A DNA stretch of 7,283 nt from Hydrogenophilales bacterium (GTDB lineage: Bacteria > Pseudomonadota > Gammaproteobacteria > Burkholderiales > Thiobacillaceae): NCBI GenBank assembly GCA_011391655.1, contig JAABQE010000262.1, positions 1 through 7,283 of the forward strand. Direction: 5' to 3'. Numbering within the stretch: the first letter of the stretch is position 1; the number at the start of each line of letters is the position of its first letter. Positions 1 through 7,283 of this stretch are shown piece by piece. Made by a program: the position numbers and the translations under genes. Under the pieces are notes generated by a model. It did not search any database. It was not told the DNA's origin and saw only the letters and a program-made list of their open reading frames with translations.

Positions 1-929
<929 letters not shown>

Positions 930-936
930 AGGGGAT

Positions 937-2922
937 TTACAGAACGCCTTTTACCGCAGCGACCACAGCTTCGGTCGTGATGCCGAAGTGCTTGTACAGC
1001 GCCGGTGCCGGGGCGGATTCGCCAAAGCTGTCGATGCCGATCACAGCGCCTTCGAGGCCCACGTACTTGCGCCAGAAGTCGGTGACACCGGCTTCGACCG
1101 CCACGCGCGGCAGGCCTTTGGTCAACACGCTGGCCTTGTAGGCAGCGTCCTGACGATCAAAGGTATTGGTTGACGGCATCGAGACCACGCGCACCGGCAC
1201 ACCTTCGGCAGCCAGGGCATCAGCGGCTTTCATCGCGAGTTCGACTTCGGAGCCGGTGGCGATGATGATGGCCTTGGCGCCTGCGGCATCTTTCAGCACG
1301 TAACCGCCCTTGGAGATATTGGCCAGGGTGGCGGCGTCACGCGCCATGAAGGGCAGGTTCTGGCGGCTGAGGATGTGGCAGGTGGGGCCGTCGGTGCGCT
1401 CGACCGAATGCGCCCAGCCGACCATCGTCTCAACGGTGTCACAGGGACGCCAGACGTCGATGTTCGGGATCATGCGCAGGGTGGCGGTCTGCTCCACCGG
1501 CTGGTGGGTCGGGCCGTCTTCGCCGAGGCCGATCGAGTCGTGGGTGAACACGTGGATCACGCGCTGTTTCATCAGCGCGGCCATGCGGATGGCGTTGCGC
1601 GAGTATTCCGAGAACATCAGGAAGGTGCCGCCGAACGGCAGCAGGCCGCCGTGCAATGCCATGCCGTTCATGATCGCGGCCATGCCGAACTCACGCACGC
1701 CGTAGCTGATGTAGTTGCCGGGGTTGCCGTGGCGCACCGTGTGACAGCCTTCCCAGTTGGTCAAATTGGAACCGGTGAGGTCGGCAGAGCCACCGAGGAA
1801 CTCAGGCAGCGCGGGCGCCAGCGCATTGATCGCGATTTGCGATGCCTTGCGGGTGGCGACGGTTTCAGCCTTGGTGTTGATGGCAGCCAGTTTCTCGGCC
1901 ACGTGCGCCTTGAAGTTGGCGGGCAGTTCGCCCTTCATGCGGCGTTCAAATTCGGCTGCTTCGGCCGGGAACGCAGCTTTGTATTCGGCAAACTTGTTGT
2001 TCCACAGCGTCTCCAGCCCTTGACCCTTGGTCTTGCCATCCCAGCCGGCGTAGATGTCGGCGGGGATTTCGAATGCGGGATGGGTCCAGCCAATGTGCTT
2101 GCGGGTGGCTTCGATTTCGTCGTGGCCCAGCGCTGCACCATGCACGTCGTGGGTGCCTTCCTTGTTGGGCGAACCCTTGCCAATGACGGTTTTGCAGCAG
2201 ATCAGCGTCGGTTTGTCGGCGCTGGCCTTGGCCTTCTGGATGGCAGCTTCGAGTGCGACGACATCATGACCATCGACGCCGGCGACCACGTTCCAACCGT
2301 AAGCCTCAAAGCGCTTGGCGGTGTCGTCGGTAAACCAGTTTTCGACGTGACCGTCGATCGAGATGCCGTTGTCGTCCCAGAACGCGATCAGCTTGTTCAG
2401 CTTCCAGGTGCCGGCCAGCGCACAGGCTTCGTGCGAGATGCCTTCCATCATGCAGCCATCACCCATGAACGCGTAGGTGTGGTGATCGACGATGGTGTGG
2501 CCGGGCTTGTTGAATTCGGCGGCAAGCACTTTTTCTGCCATGGCCATACCAACCGCATTGGTGATGCCCTGGCCGAGGGGGCCGGTGGTCGTCTCAATGC
2601 CGGGCGCGTAACCATACTCGGGGTGACCTGGGGTCTTGGAATGCAACTGGCGGAACTGCTTGATGTCTTCAATCGACAGGTCGTAACCGGTCAGATGCAG
2701 CAGTGAGTAAATCAGCATGGAGCCGTGGCCGTTGCTCAACACAAAGCGGTCACGGTCAGCCCACTTCGGGTTGGTCGGGTTGTGGCGCATATGGTGATTC
2801 CACAGCGTTTCCGCGATTTCAGCCATGCCCATCGGGGCGCCGGGGTGACCGGATTTGGCTTTTTCGACTGCATCCATCGAGAGTGCACGGATGGCATTGG
2901 CAAGGTCTTTACGGGTTGGCAT
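937..2922 (-). CDS. tkt: Transketolase
   Basis: Thiamine-diphosphate and Mg-dependent cytoplasmic enzyme that moves two-carbon ketol units between sugar phosphates, for example xylulose 5-phosphate to ribose 5-phosphate or erythrose 4-phosphate, in the pentose phosphate pathway and the Calvin cycle. At 661 residues it is full length and closely parallels E. coli TktA (663). Visible key residues, in nearly the same numbering: His26 (SGHPGAPMG), His66 (SNGHGS), His100, the metal/ThDP motif GDGCMMEG at 154-161 with Asp155 and Asn185 (DDNGIS), His261 (GTHDVHG), catalytic Glu411 (YGVREFGM), Asp469 and His473 (GEDGPTHQ), and Arg520 (LSRQN). The order is ThDP-binding N-terminal domain, pyrimidine-binding domain, C-terminal domain. 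The start at 2922 has an AAGGGA ribosome-binding site about five bases upstream and matches the usual N-terminus. It precedes gap by 124 bp on the same strand and may be co-transcribed with it. Its upstream region carries a candidate promoter and leader hairpin. Confidence 0.98.
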   Translation of the reverse strand: MPTRKDLANAIRALSMDAVEKAKSGHPGAPMGMAEIAETLWNHHMRHNPTNPKWADRDRFVLSNGHGSMLIYSLLHLTGYDLSIEDIKQFRQLHSKTPGHPEYGYAPGIETTTGPLGQGITNAVGMAMAEKVLAAEFNKPGHTIVDHHTYAFMGDGCMMEGISHEACALAGTWKLNKLIAFWDDNGISIDGHVENWFTDDTAKRFEAYGWNVVAGVDGHDVVALEAAIQKAKASADKPTLICCKTVIGKGSPNKEGTHDVHGAALGHDEIEATRKHIGWTHPAFEIPADIYAGWDGKTKGQGLETLWNNKFAEYKAAFPAEAAEFERRMKGELPANFKAHVAEKLAAINTKAETVATRKASQIAINALAPALPEFLGGSADLTGSNLTNWEGCHTVRHGNPGNYISYGVREFGMAAIMNGMALHGGLLPFGGTFLMFSEYSRNAIRMAALMKQRVIHVFTHDSIGLGEDGPTHQPVEQTATLRMIPNIDVWRPCDTVETMVGWAHSVERTDGPTCHILSRQNLPFMARDAATLANISKGGYVLKDAAGAKAIIIATGSEVELAMKAADALAAEGVPVRVVSMPSTNTFDRQDAAYKASVLTKGLPRVAVEAGVTDFWRKYVGLEGAVIGIDSFGESAPAPALYKHFGITTEAVVAAVKGVL

Positions 2923-2955
2923 TGCGTTCCCTTAGGGCTAAAAAAACTGGCTTGG

Positions 2956-2999
2956 GTAGTCGCCCGGAAAGCGGTCGGCAGACAACTTGGGCAGACTAC
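2956..2999 (-). other. Candidate hairpin in tkt mRNA leader
   Basis: On the minus strand GTAGTC-T-GCCC (2999-2989) can pair with GGGC-GACTAC (2965-2956). This gives ten base pairs with one bulged base, around a loop of 23 bases. If the promoter candidate at 3011-3040 is right, transcription would begin within a few bases of this stem, so it would cap the 5' end of the mRNA. A T6 tract (2946-2941) follows after nine bases. That is too distant for a standard intrinsic terminator, but an attenuator-like role cannot be excluded. The pairing is seen directly; any function is inferred. Confidence 0.4.
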
Positions 3000-3010
3000 G
3001 TAAAACCTCA

Positions 3011-3040
3011 ATTATCCGTCAGCAAGGCTGACGGAGGCAA
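3011..3040 (-). promoter_or_regulatory. Candidate sigma-70 promoter of tkt
   Basis: On the minus strand TTGCCT (3040-3035, four of six matches to TTGACA) is followed after 18 bases by GATAAT (3016-3011, five of six matches to TATAAT). Initiation would fall near 3000-3005, giving a leader of about 80 bases before the tkt ATG. The spacer consists almost entirely of an inverted repeat, described separately. The sequence matches are direct; promoter activity is inferred. Confidence 0.45.
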
Positions 3041-3047
3041 GCTGACG
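3015..3047. promoter_or_regulatory. Candidate operator: 21-bp inverted repeat plus a third half-site
   Basis: TCCGTCAGC (3015-3023) and GCTGACGGA (3027-3035) form a perfect 9-bp inverted repeat with a 3-base centre. The same heptamer GCTGACG recurs at 3041-3047, 14 bases from the copy at 3027-3033. The similarity extends into tandem copies GCAAGGCTGACG (3022-3033) and GCAAGCTGACG (3037-3047). The inverted repeat occupies the spacer of the candidate tkt promoter and the third copy lies just upstream of its -35 hexamer. This is a typical layout for a transcription-factor binding cluster. No specific regulator can be named from the sequence. Confidence 0.4.
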
Positions 3048-3206
3048 ACCGAAGCATGGAAAAGGCTTGGCTATCCGGGGCTTACGCGGTCTTGTGTGCG
3101 TGCCGTGTCAGCAGCCGGAGATTCAAATGTTTTTATTCGTGGGGCGGAAGGGCTTATGGGATGAAGCCGACGTGTTGGGTGGAATTTGGCGTTCGCCTGG
3201 CTTGAC
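3041..3206. other. Intergenic remainder between livF and the tkt promoter
   Basis: This stretch follows the livF stop codon. I see no credible gene: the short open frames here lack ribosome-binding sites and recognisable protein character. I also see no convincing terminator for the liv operon. A 5-bp pairing at the livF stop (GCCTG 3212-3208 with CAGGC 3199-3195) is short and lacks a U-run. The proximal bases 3041-3047 belong to the repeat cluster described above. Confidence 0.5.
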
Positions 3207-3923
3207 TCAGGCTTCGCCCAGGTAGGCGTGCCGTACTGCCGGGTTGGCGGCAAGTTCTGTGGCGTTGCCGCTGAGGGTGATCATCCCGGTTTCGAGCACA
3301 TAACCACGGGCGCAGGTTTTCAGCGCCAAATGGGCGTTTTGCTCGATCAGCAGCACGGCGACGCCGCTTGCGGCAATCTGGCGAATGATGTCGAACACCG
3401 CCTGCACCATCAGCGGCGCCAGCCCCATGCTCGGCTCGTCGAGCAACAACAGGCGCGGGCGCGCCATCATCGCGCGCCCCAGTGCCAGCATTTGCTGTTC
3501 GCCGCCAGACAGCAATCCGGCAAGCTGGGCGCGGCGCTCGGTCAGGCGTGGCAGCAGGGCGTAGACCTGATCGAGGTCGCGGGCGATTGCGGCGCGGTCG
3601 GTGCGGCTATACGCACCCATCATCAGGTTTTCGGCCACCGACATGCGCGGGAACACGCCGCGCCCTTCCGGCACCAGCGCCATGCCGTGTCGCGCGATGG
3701 CGTGCGCGGGCAGGCCGTTGAGCGTCTGGCCATCTAATTGAATGCTGCCAGACTGCGCTGCGATGAGGCCGCTGAGGGCTTTGAGGGCTGTGGTTTTGCC
3801 TGCGCCGTTGGCACCGATGAGGCAGACCATTTCGCCCTGTGCCACGTCGAGGCTGAGATTGCGCACGGCCTGGATGCCGCCGTAGGCGACGGATAACTGT
3901 TTGACCGACAGGAGCGGACTCAT
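3207..3923 (-). CDS. livF: Branched-chain amino acid ABC transporter ATP-binding protein LivF
   Basis: One of the two cytoplasmic ATPases that power the HAAT-family importer for leucine, isoleucine, valine or related amino acids. At 238 residues it is normal LivF length (about 235-240). It shows Walker A GANGAGKTT (37-45), the LivF-type LVPEGRGVFPRMSVAENL segment (83-100) in place of the usual Q-loop, the signature LSGGEQQ (138-144), and Walker B LLLLDEP (158-164) with catalytic Glu163. The switch position reads IEQN, with Gln195 where most ABC ATPases have His; as I know the family this is normal for LivF, not a defect. The C-terminus GYVLETGMITLSGNATEL is also typical. Its ATG (3923) overlaps the livG stop in an ATGA arrangement, so translation is probably coupled, and GGGAG/GAGG precede the start. 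It is the last gene of the operon. Confidence 0.95.
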   Translation of the reverse strand: MSPLLSVKQLSVAYGGIQAVRNLSLDVAQGEMVCLIGANGAGKTTALKALSGLIAAQSGSIQLDGQTLNGLPAHAIARHGMALVPEGRGVFPRMSVAENLMMGAYSRTDRAAIARDLDQVYALLPRLTERRAQLAGLLSGGEQQMLALGRAMMARPRLLLLDEPSMGLAPLMVQAVFDIIRQIAASGVAVLLIEQNAHLALKTCARGYVLETGMITLSGNATELAANPAVRHAYLGEA

Positions 3924-4702
3924 ATCGCCTCATCTCCCAGGTAAGCGGCGATGACCTTGGGATCGCGGCTGACCACATCGGGCGTGCCTTCGGCGATTTT
4001 TACGCCGTAGTCGAGCACGGCCAGCCGGGTGCACAGGCCCATGACCAGTTTCACATCATGTTCGATCAACAGCAGGGTCAGGCCGTCGGCCTGCAGTAGC
4101 AGCAGCAGTTCGCGCAGTGCGCTGCGCTCGGCCGGGTTCATCCCGGCGGCGGGTTCGTCGAGCGCCAACAGGCTTGGTTCGGTCGCCAGCGCGCGGGCGA
4201 TTTCGAGTCGCCGCTGGTCACCATAGGGCAGGTTTTTTGCCAGCCGGTTGGCATGCTGCTCAATGCCCACGCGCTTTAACAAGGCATGGGCGCGCGCATG
4301 CGAGTCGGCTTCTTCGCGGCGGGTGGCGGGCAGGCGCAGTACCGCGCCGATGACGCCGCTGGTGGTGCGCGCATGGCGGCCGACCAGCACATTTTCGAGC
4401 GCGGTCATTTCGGCGAACAGGCGGATGTTCTGGAAGGTGCGTGCCAGACCGGCTTTCAGCACTTGATGCGGCGCGCGATTGTCGAGGCGCGTGTCGCGCA
4501 GGCGGCTGTCTTTGAGATAAATCTCGCCGGAGTCGATCGTGTACAGACCGGTGAGCGCGTTGAACAAGGTGGTTTTGCCCGCGCCATTGGGGCCGATCAG
4601 GCCGAAAATTTCGCCTGAGTTGACGCTCAGCGAAACATCCGACAAGGCCTGCAAGCCACCAAACGCCTTGCTCACACCCGAAACGGTCAGCAGCACACTC
4701 AT
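3920..4702 (-). CDS. livG: Branched-chain amino acid ABC transporter ATP-binding protein LivG
   Basis: Second cytoplasmic ATPase of the HAAT importer, expected to pair with LivF beneath the LivH-LivM permeases. At 260 residues it matches the family (about 255-260). Motifs: Walker A GPNGAGKTT (37-45), Q-loop in ARTFQNIRLF (Gln91), a signature reading LPYGDQRRLEIARAL (158-172) in place of LSGGQ, which is the LivG style, Walker B LLALDEPAAGMNP with Glu183, and the switch His215 in LLIEHDVKLVMGL. The C-terminal segment (YGVKIAEGTPDVV...YLGDEAI) is the usual LivG tail. The start ATG (4702) overlaps the livM stop by ATGA and its own stop overlaps the livF start in the same way. There is no good ribosome-binding site close to the start, so expression likely depends on coupling to livM translation. 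Confidence 0.95.
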   Translation of the reverse strand: MSVLLTVSGVSKAFGGLQALSDVSLSVNSGEIFGLIGPNGAGKTTLFNALTGLYTIDSGEIYLKDSRLRDTRLDNRAPHQVLKAGLARTFQNIRLFAEMTALENVLVGRHARTTSGVIGAVLRLPATRREEADSHARAHALLKRVGIEQHANRLAKNLPYGDQRRLEIARALATEPSLLALDEPAAGMNPAERSALRELLLLLQADGLTLLLIEHDVKLVMGLCTRLAVLDYGVKIAEGTPDVVSRDPKVIAAYLGDEAI

Positions 4703-5763
4703 GTTTTGGCGTCAGCGAATTCCTGGCGCCGGCGTGCCGAGGGGATCAGTCCGGCTGGGCGATACAGCATCACTGCCACCAGCGCGATACCGAACAGCAG
4801 CATGCGCAAGTCCGCCGGGTCGATGTAGATCTGGCCAAATACGCTGCGCTGCCACTCGCCAGTGTAGCGCAGGGCTTCGGGCAACAAGGTCAGTACCACC
4901 GCGCCGAAAATCACGCCGGGAATATGCCCCATGCCCCCGAGCACGATCATGCACAGAATCATGATCGACTCCATCAGGTTGAAGGATTCGGGGCTGATGA
5001 AGCCCTGGAAGCTGGCGAACAGCCCGCCCGCCAGACCACCGAAGGTGGCGCCCATGGCAAACGCCAGCAACTTGAGATTGCGCGTGTTGATGCCGGTCGC
5101 GGCGGCGGCGATCTCGTCTTCGCGGATTGCTACCCAGGCGCGGCCGATGCGCGAATTTTCCAGCCGCATCGAGATGAAGATCACCGCCATGACCAGCACC
5201 AAAAACAGGTAATAGGTCAGGTGGGCGCCGCTCAGGGTGTAGCCGAACACGGTGAGCGGCTGGCTCAGGCTGGTGCTGCCGAGGCGCACCGGGTCGATCA
5301 GGTTGATGCCTTGCGGACCGTTGGTTAGGTTGAACGGCGCGTTGAGGTTGTTCATGAAAATGCGGATGATCTCGCCAAACCCCAGCGTGACGATGGCGAG
5401 ATAATCGCCGCGCAACCGGAGCGTCGGCGCACCGAGTAATACGCCGAACATGCCGGCGAGCGCCGCACCCAGCGGCAGGATGGCCCAGAACGGCAAGTGC
5501 AGGCCAAAGTGCGGACTGGCGAGCCAGGCGTAAACGTAGGCGCCGAGGGCATAAAACGCGACGTAGCCGAGGTCGAGCAGGCCAGCATAGCCGACGACGA
5601 TATTCAGCCCCAGCGCCAGCATCACATACAGCAGCGCCAGATCGAGCAGGCGCACCCACGAGCGCCCCAGCCCGGCATCGATCAGGAAGGGCAGCAAGGC
5701 CAGCCCCAGCGCCAGCAGGCCGAAGCTGAACCAGCGAGAGCGCAGCAGATTCGAATCAAGCAC
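4699..5763 (-). CDS. livM: Branched-chain amino acid ABC transporter permease LivM
   Basis: Inner-membrane permease that with LivH forms the translocation channel of the HAAT importer. The protein is about 354 residues with many hydrophobic segments. The first lies at roughly residues 10-30, followed by LDLALLYVMLALGLNIVVGYAGLLDLGYVAFYALGAY, typical of LivM. Other family hallmarks are LRLRGDYLAIVTLGFGEIIRI, NLTNGPQGI, the cytoplasmic loop GRAWVAIREDEIAAAATGIN (the region that docks the ATPases), FQGFISPESFNLMES, and a terminal YRPAGLIP. I chose the GTG at 5763 because GGTGG (5774-5770) sits six bases upstream and the overlap with livH is only 8 bp. An in-frame GTG at 5781 would add six residues but lacks a good ribosome-binding site. 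The 3' end overlaps livG in an ATGA. UrtC, the urea-transporter counterpart, is a related alternative but less likely here. Confidence 0.93.
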   Translation of the reverse strand: MLDSNLLRSRWFSFGLLALGLALLPFLIDAGLGRSWVRLLDLALLYVMLALGLNIVVGYAGLLDLGYVAFYALGAYVYAWLASPHFGLHLPFWAILPLGAALAGMFGVLLGAPTLRLRGDYLAIVTLGFGEIIRIFMNNLNAPFNLTNGPQGINLIDPVRLGSTSLSQPLTVFGYTLSGAHLTYYLFLVLVMAVIFISMRLENSRIGRAWVAIREDEIAAAATGINTRNLKLLAFAMGATFGGLAGGLFASFQGFISPESFNLMESIMILCMIVLGGMGHIPGVIFGAVVLTLLPEALRYTGEWQRSVFGQIYIDPADLRMLLFGIALVAVMLYRPAGLIPSARRRQEFADAKT

Positions 5764-6685
5764 GCTCGACCACCCGTGCACCCAGCAAGCCAGAGGGGCG
5801 GAACACCAGCACCGCGATCAGCACAAAAAACGCGAACACATCCTGGTAATGGCTACCGAGGAAGCCGCCGGTCAGATCGCCGATGTAGCCGGCGCCAAAC
5901 GATTCGATCAGCCCCAGCAACAGACCGCCCAGCATCGCCCCGCCGAGATTGCCGATGCCGCCCAGCACCGCAGCAGAAAACGCCTTGAGTCCGAGCAAAA
6001 ACCCCATGTAATAGTGGGCAAGGCCGTAGTAGGCGCTCACCATGACGCCTGCGATGGCGGCCAGCGCCGAACCGATGACGAAGGTGGACGCGATCACCCG
6101 GTTCACATCGACGCCCATCAGGCTGGCCACCTGCCGCGATTGCGCAGTGGCACGCATGGCGCGGCCGAGGCGGGTTTTTTGCACCACCAGAATCAGCGTC
6201 AGCATGATCAGCACCGCCAGCAGGAGAATGGCGATCTGGGTGTCGCTGATGGTGGCGCCGAGGAGGTCATGGCGGCCTTGCGGCAGGATCGGCGGGAAGG
6301 GAATGTACTGCTTGCCCCACACCAGCATGGCGATGTTTTGCAAAATGATCGACACGCCAATCGCCGTGATCAGCGGGGCGAGCCGCGGCGCATTGCGCAG
6401 CGGCCTATAAGCGACCCGCTCGATCAGCATCCCCAGCGCCATGCATACCGGAATGGCGACGGCCAGGCCTGCCAGCAAGATCACCCCGCCCGGCAAACCG
6501 GGTGCGGCCAATGCCAGTGCGCCGACCACCGCCAGCGCCACCATCGCGCCCATCATGGTGATTTCGCCGTGGGCGAAATTAATGAGTTCGAGAATGCCGT
6601 ACACCATGGTGTAGCCGAGCGCCACCAGCGCGTATACGCTGCCCAGCACCAGGCCGTTGATGAGTTGTTGCAGGAAAATGTCCAT
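5756..6685 (-). CDS. livH: Branched-chain amino acid ABC transporter permease LivH
   Basis: Inner-membrane permease partner of LivM in the HAAT importer. The 309 residues are strongly hydrophobic, with about eight membrane segments. They carry the family pattern: MDIFLQQLINGLVLGSVYAL at the start, GYTMVYGILELINFAHGE (24-41), IERVAYRPLR (88-97), ITAIGVSIILQN (107-117), the coupling loop GRAMRATAQSRQVASLMGV (174-192), LKAFSAAVLGGIGNLGGAMLGG (233-254) and FRPSGLLG (295-302). I place the start at 6685, not at an in-frame ATG at 6751: the extra 22 residues are polar and not LivH-like, whereas MDIFLQQ aligns with the known N-terminus. A weak AGG lies about 11 bases upstream. It is the first gene of the operon and divergent from argS. 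No periplasmic binding-protein gene (livK/livJ) lies before or after the operon within the window. Length argues against UrtB, which is usually longer. Confidence 0.95.
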   Translation of the reverse strand: MDIFLQQLINGLVLGSVYALVALGYTMVYGILELINFAHGEITMMGAMVALAVVGALALAAPGLPGGVILLAGLAVAIPVCMALGMLIERVAYRPLRNAPRLAPLITAIGVSIILQNIAMLVWGKQYIPFPPILPQGRHDLLGATISDTQIAILLLAVLIMLTLILVVQKTRLGRAMRATAQSRQVASLMGVDVNRVIASTFVIGSALAAIAGVMVSAYYGLAHYYMGFLLGLKAFSAAVLGGIGNLGGAMLGGLLLGLIESFGAGYIGDLTGGFLGSHYQDVFAFFVLIAVLVFRPSGLLGARVVERA

Positions 6686-6763
6686 GTGTTGTGAAACCTG
6701 CTTCTCGCTGCCGCCAGGGCAGGCATGAAAACCGTATCCAATCGTCGCCACTCTCCACGCGCA

Positions 6764-6791
6764 GTTATCACGTGTCTGGCAGCGCCGTCAG
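6764..6791 (-). promoter_or_regulatory. Weak candidate promoter for the liv operon
   Basis: On the minus strand CTGACG (6791-6786, four of six matches to the -35 consensus) and GATAAC (6769-6764, four of six to the -10 consensus) are separated by 16 bases. Initiation here would give a leader of roughly 70 bases before livH. The matches are modest and several alternatives exist in the region, so this is only a suggestion. Confidence 0.2.
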
Positions 6792-6864
6792 TGCGTAAAC
6801 GCCTGTAATGGGGCGGAATGTAGCATAAGGGAGCCGCAATTCCGCTGATGGCGATGCGCGTTAC

Positions 6865-6874
6865 CGGGTACCCG
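6865..6874. promoter_or_regulatory. Palindrome CGGGTACCCG upstream of argS
   Basis: A perfect 10-bp palindrome whose end lies 19 bases before the argS TATAAT hexamer, where the -35 region would be. It may be a protein-binding site affecting argS. In GC-rich DNA a short palindrome of this size can also arise by chance. Confidence 0.2.
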
Positions 6875-6893
6875 CGCGCACCCGGCGCGGCGC

Positions 6894-6899
6894 TATAAT
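6894..6899 (+). promoter_or_regulatory. -10 element of the argS promoter
   Basis: A perfect TATAAT stands out in otherwise very GC-rich DNA, 49 bases before the argS ATG. Initiation would fall near 6906, giving a leader of about 43 bases. No clear TTGACA-like -35 hexamer is present at 16-18 bases upstream, where the sequence is nearly all G and C, so an activator or a non-standard contact may be needed. Confidence 0.5.
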
Positions 6900-6948
6900 C
6901 GCCGCTCTCATTTGCAAACTCGAGGCGACGCAACGCGTCTCCGTCCGC

Positions 6949-7283
6949 ATGCCCCACGGTTTTTCGCTTAAAGATTCACTGGTTACCCTGTTGCAGGATG
7001 CTCTCGCCTGCGTGGTGCCTGACACCGTGCTCACGCTCGAACTTGAGCGTCCGAAAAACACCGCGCACGGCGATTTTTCCAGCAATGCGGCGATGCAGTT
7101 GGCGCGCCCGCTGAAGCGCAATCCGCGTGAACTGGCGCAGTTGATTCTGGACGCGCTGCCCGCGTCGCCCCTGATTGCCAAGGCCGAAATCGCCGGTGCG
7201 TGGTTCATCAATTTTCACCTCACACCCGCCGCCTGGCATGGCATCGTGCCGACCATCCGGGCGGCGGGTGCGAACTTCGGCCA
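6949..7283 (+). CDS. argS: Arginyl-tRNA synthetase, N-terminal part (gene continues past window)
   Basis: Cytoplasmic class I aminoacyl-tRNA synthetase that charges tRNA-Arg with arginine. I translated 111 complete codons from the ATG at 6949 with no stop before the window edge. The visible part is the N-terminal ArgS add-on domain that contacts the tRNA elbow. Recognisable segments are LELERPKNTAHGDFSSNAAMQLAR (about residues 30-53), LKRNPRELAQLILDAL, and IAKAEIAGAWFINFHLTP, which correspond to the family pattern of ERPK...HGD..TN.A..LAK and IAGPGFINF.L. The catalytic HIGH-type motif lies beyond the edge. The family is about 550-590 residues, so only a fifth is present. The ATG is the first in frame, but no Shine-Dalgarno sits at the normal distance; the nearest GAGG (6922-6925) is 23 bases away. 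Divergent from livH. Confidence 0.92.
   Translation, partial: MPHGFSLKDSLVTLLQDALACVVPDTVLTLELERPKNTAHGDFSSNAAMQLARPLKRNPRELAQLILDALPASPLIAKAEIAGAWFINFHLTPAAWHGIVPTIRAAGANFG

Noticed and set aside
1375..2706. A long plus-strand open frame (443 codons) opposite tkt.
   Set aside because: It lies entirely antisense to tkt, whose protein is full length with every catalytic residue. The translated product has no recognisable domain, and long antisense frames are common opposite GC-rich coding sequence.
3195..3195. Gln instead of His at the LivF switch position (residue 195) as a possible defect.
   Set aside because: The IEQN motif is, to my knowledge, the normal state in LivF proteins, so it does not indicate an inactive ATPase. 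The codon itself lies within livF near 3340.
3195..3212. Short stem (GCCTG/CAGGC) at the livF stop as a terminator for the liv operon.
   Set aside because: Five base pairs with an eight-base loop and no U-run is too weak to call.
3071..3253. A 60-codon minus-strand frame spanning the end of livF and the intergenic region.
   Set aside because: It begins out of frame inside livF, has no recognisable ribosome-binding site signal that I can support, and its composition does not look like a real protein.
4712..5659. A minus-strand frame of 315 codons within livM in another reading frame.
   Set aside because: Its product is Arg/Ala/Pro-rich with no domain, while the overlapping livM frame is a clear permease.
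5849..6694. A plus-strand open frame (281 codons) opposite livH, rich in Gln, His and Asp.
   Set aside because: It is the antisense shadow of a hydrophobic membrane-protein gene; the His/Gln/Asp bias is what the complement of Leu/Val/Met codons produces.
6686..6751. Upstream ATG (6751) as the livH start, adding 22 residues.
   Set aside because: The extra residues are polar and unlike LivH N-termini, whereas MDIFLQQLINGL at 6685 fits the family.

Overview
The window looks like ordinary chromosomal DNA from a GC-rich proteobacterium, most likely a betaproteobacterium. That placement rests on the character of the Tkt, GapA, LivHMGF and ArgS proteins as I recall the families, not on a database search. 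All genes are intact except the two cut by the window edges. I see no prophage, IS element, tRNA, rRNA or CRISPR array.

Layout, left to right. (1) 1-812, minus: gap, NAD-type glyceraldehyde-3-phosphate dehydrogenase, lacking its C-terminal part because the window ends. (2) 813-936: a short spacer almost filled by an inverted-repeat element built from degenerate 7-bp units around a GC-rich mini-hairpin. (3) 937-2922, minus: tkt, a complete transketolase. (4) 2923-3206: a 284-bp non-coding stretch holding a candidate tkt promoter, whose spacer is a 21-bp inverted repeat, and a candidate leader hairpin. (5) 3207-6685, minus: a tightly overlapping livH-livM-livG-livF operon for a branched-chain amino acid (HAAT family) ABC importer, two permeases and two ATPases, with no substrate-binding protein gene in the window. 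(6) 6686-6948: a divergent intergenic region with a perfect TATAAT hexamer facing argS. (7) 6949-7283, plus: the N-terminus of argS (arginyl-tRNA synthetase), cut by the window end.

How the genes work together: Tkt and Gap share glyceraldehyde 3-phosphate as a metabolite and belong to the pentose-phosphate/Calvin and glycolytic/gluconeogenic pathways. Their order tkt then gap suggests a central-carbon cluster running leftward out of the window, possibly with pgk, pyk or fba, which cannot be seen here. The four liv genes encode the membrane and motor parts of one importer and appear co-transcribed and translationally coupled. argS is a divergent housekeeping gene.

I did not find a convincing new biological system. 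The points most worth a second look are all non-coding: the heptamer inverted-repeat element between tkt and gap, and the repeat-rich promoter and leader of tkt.
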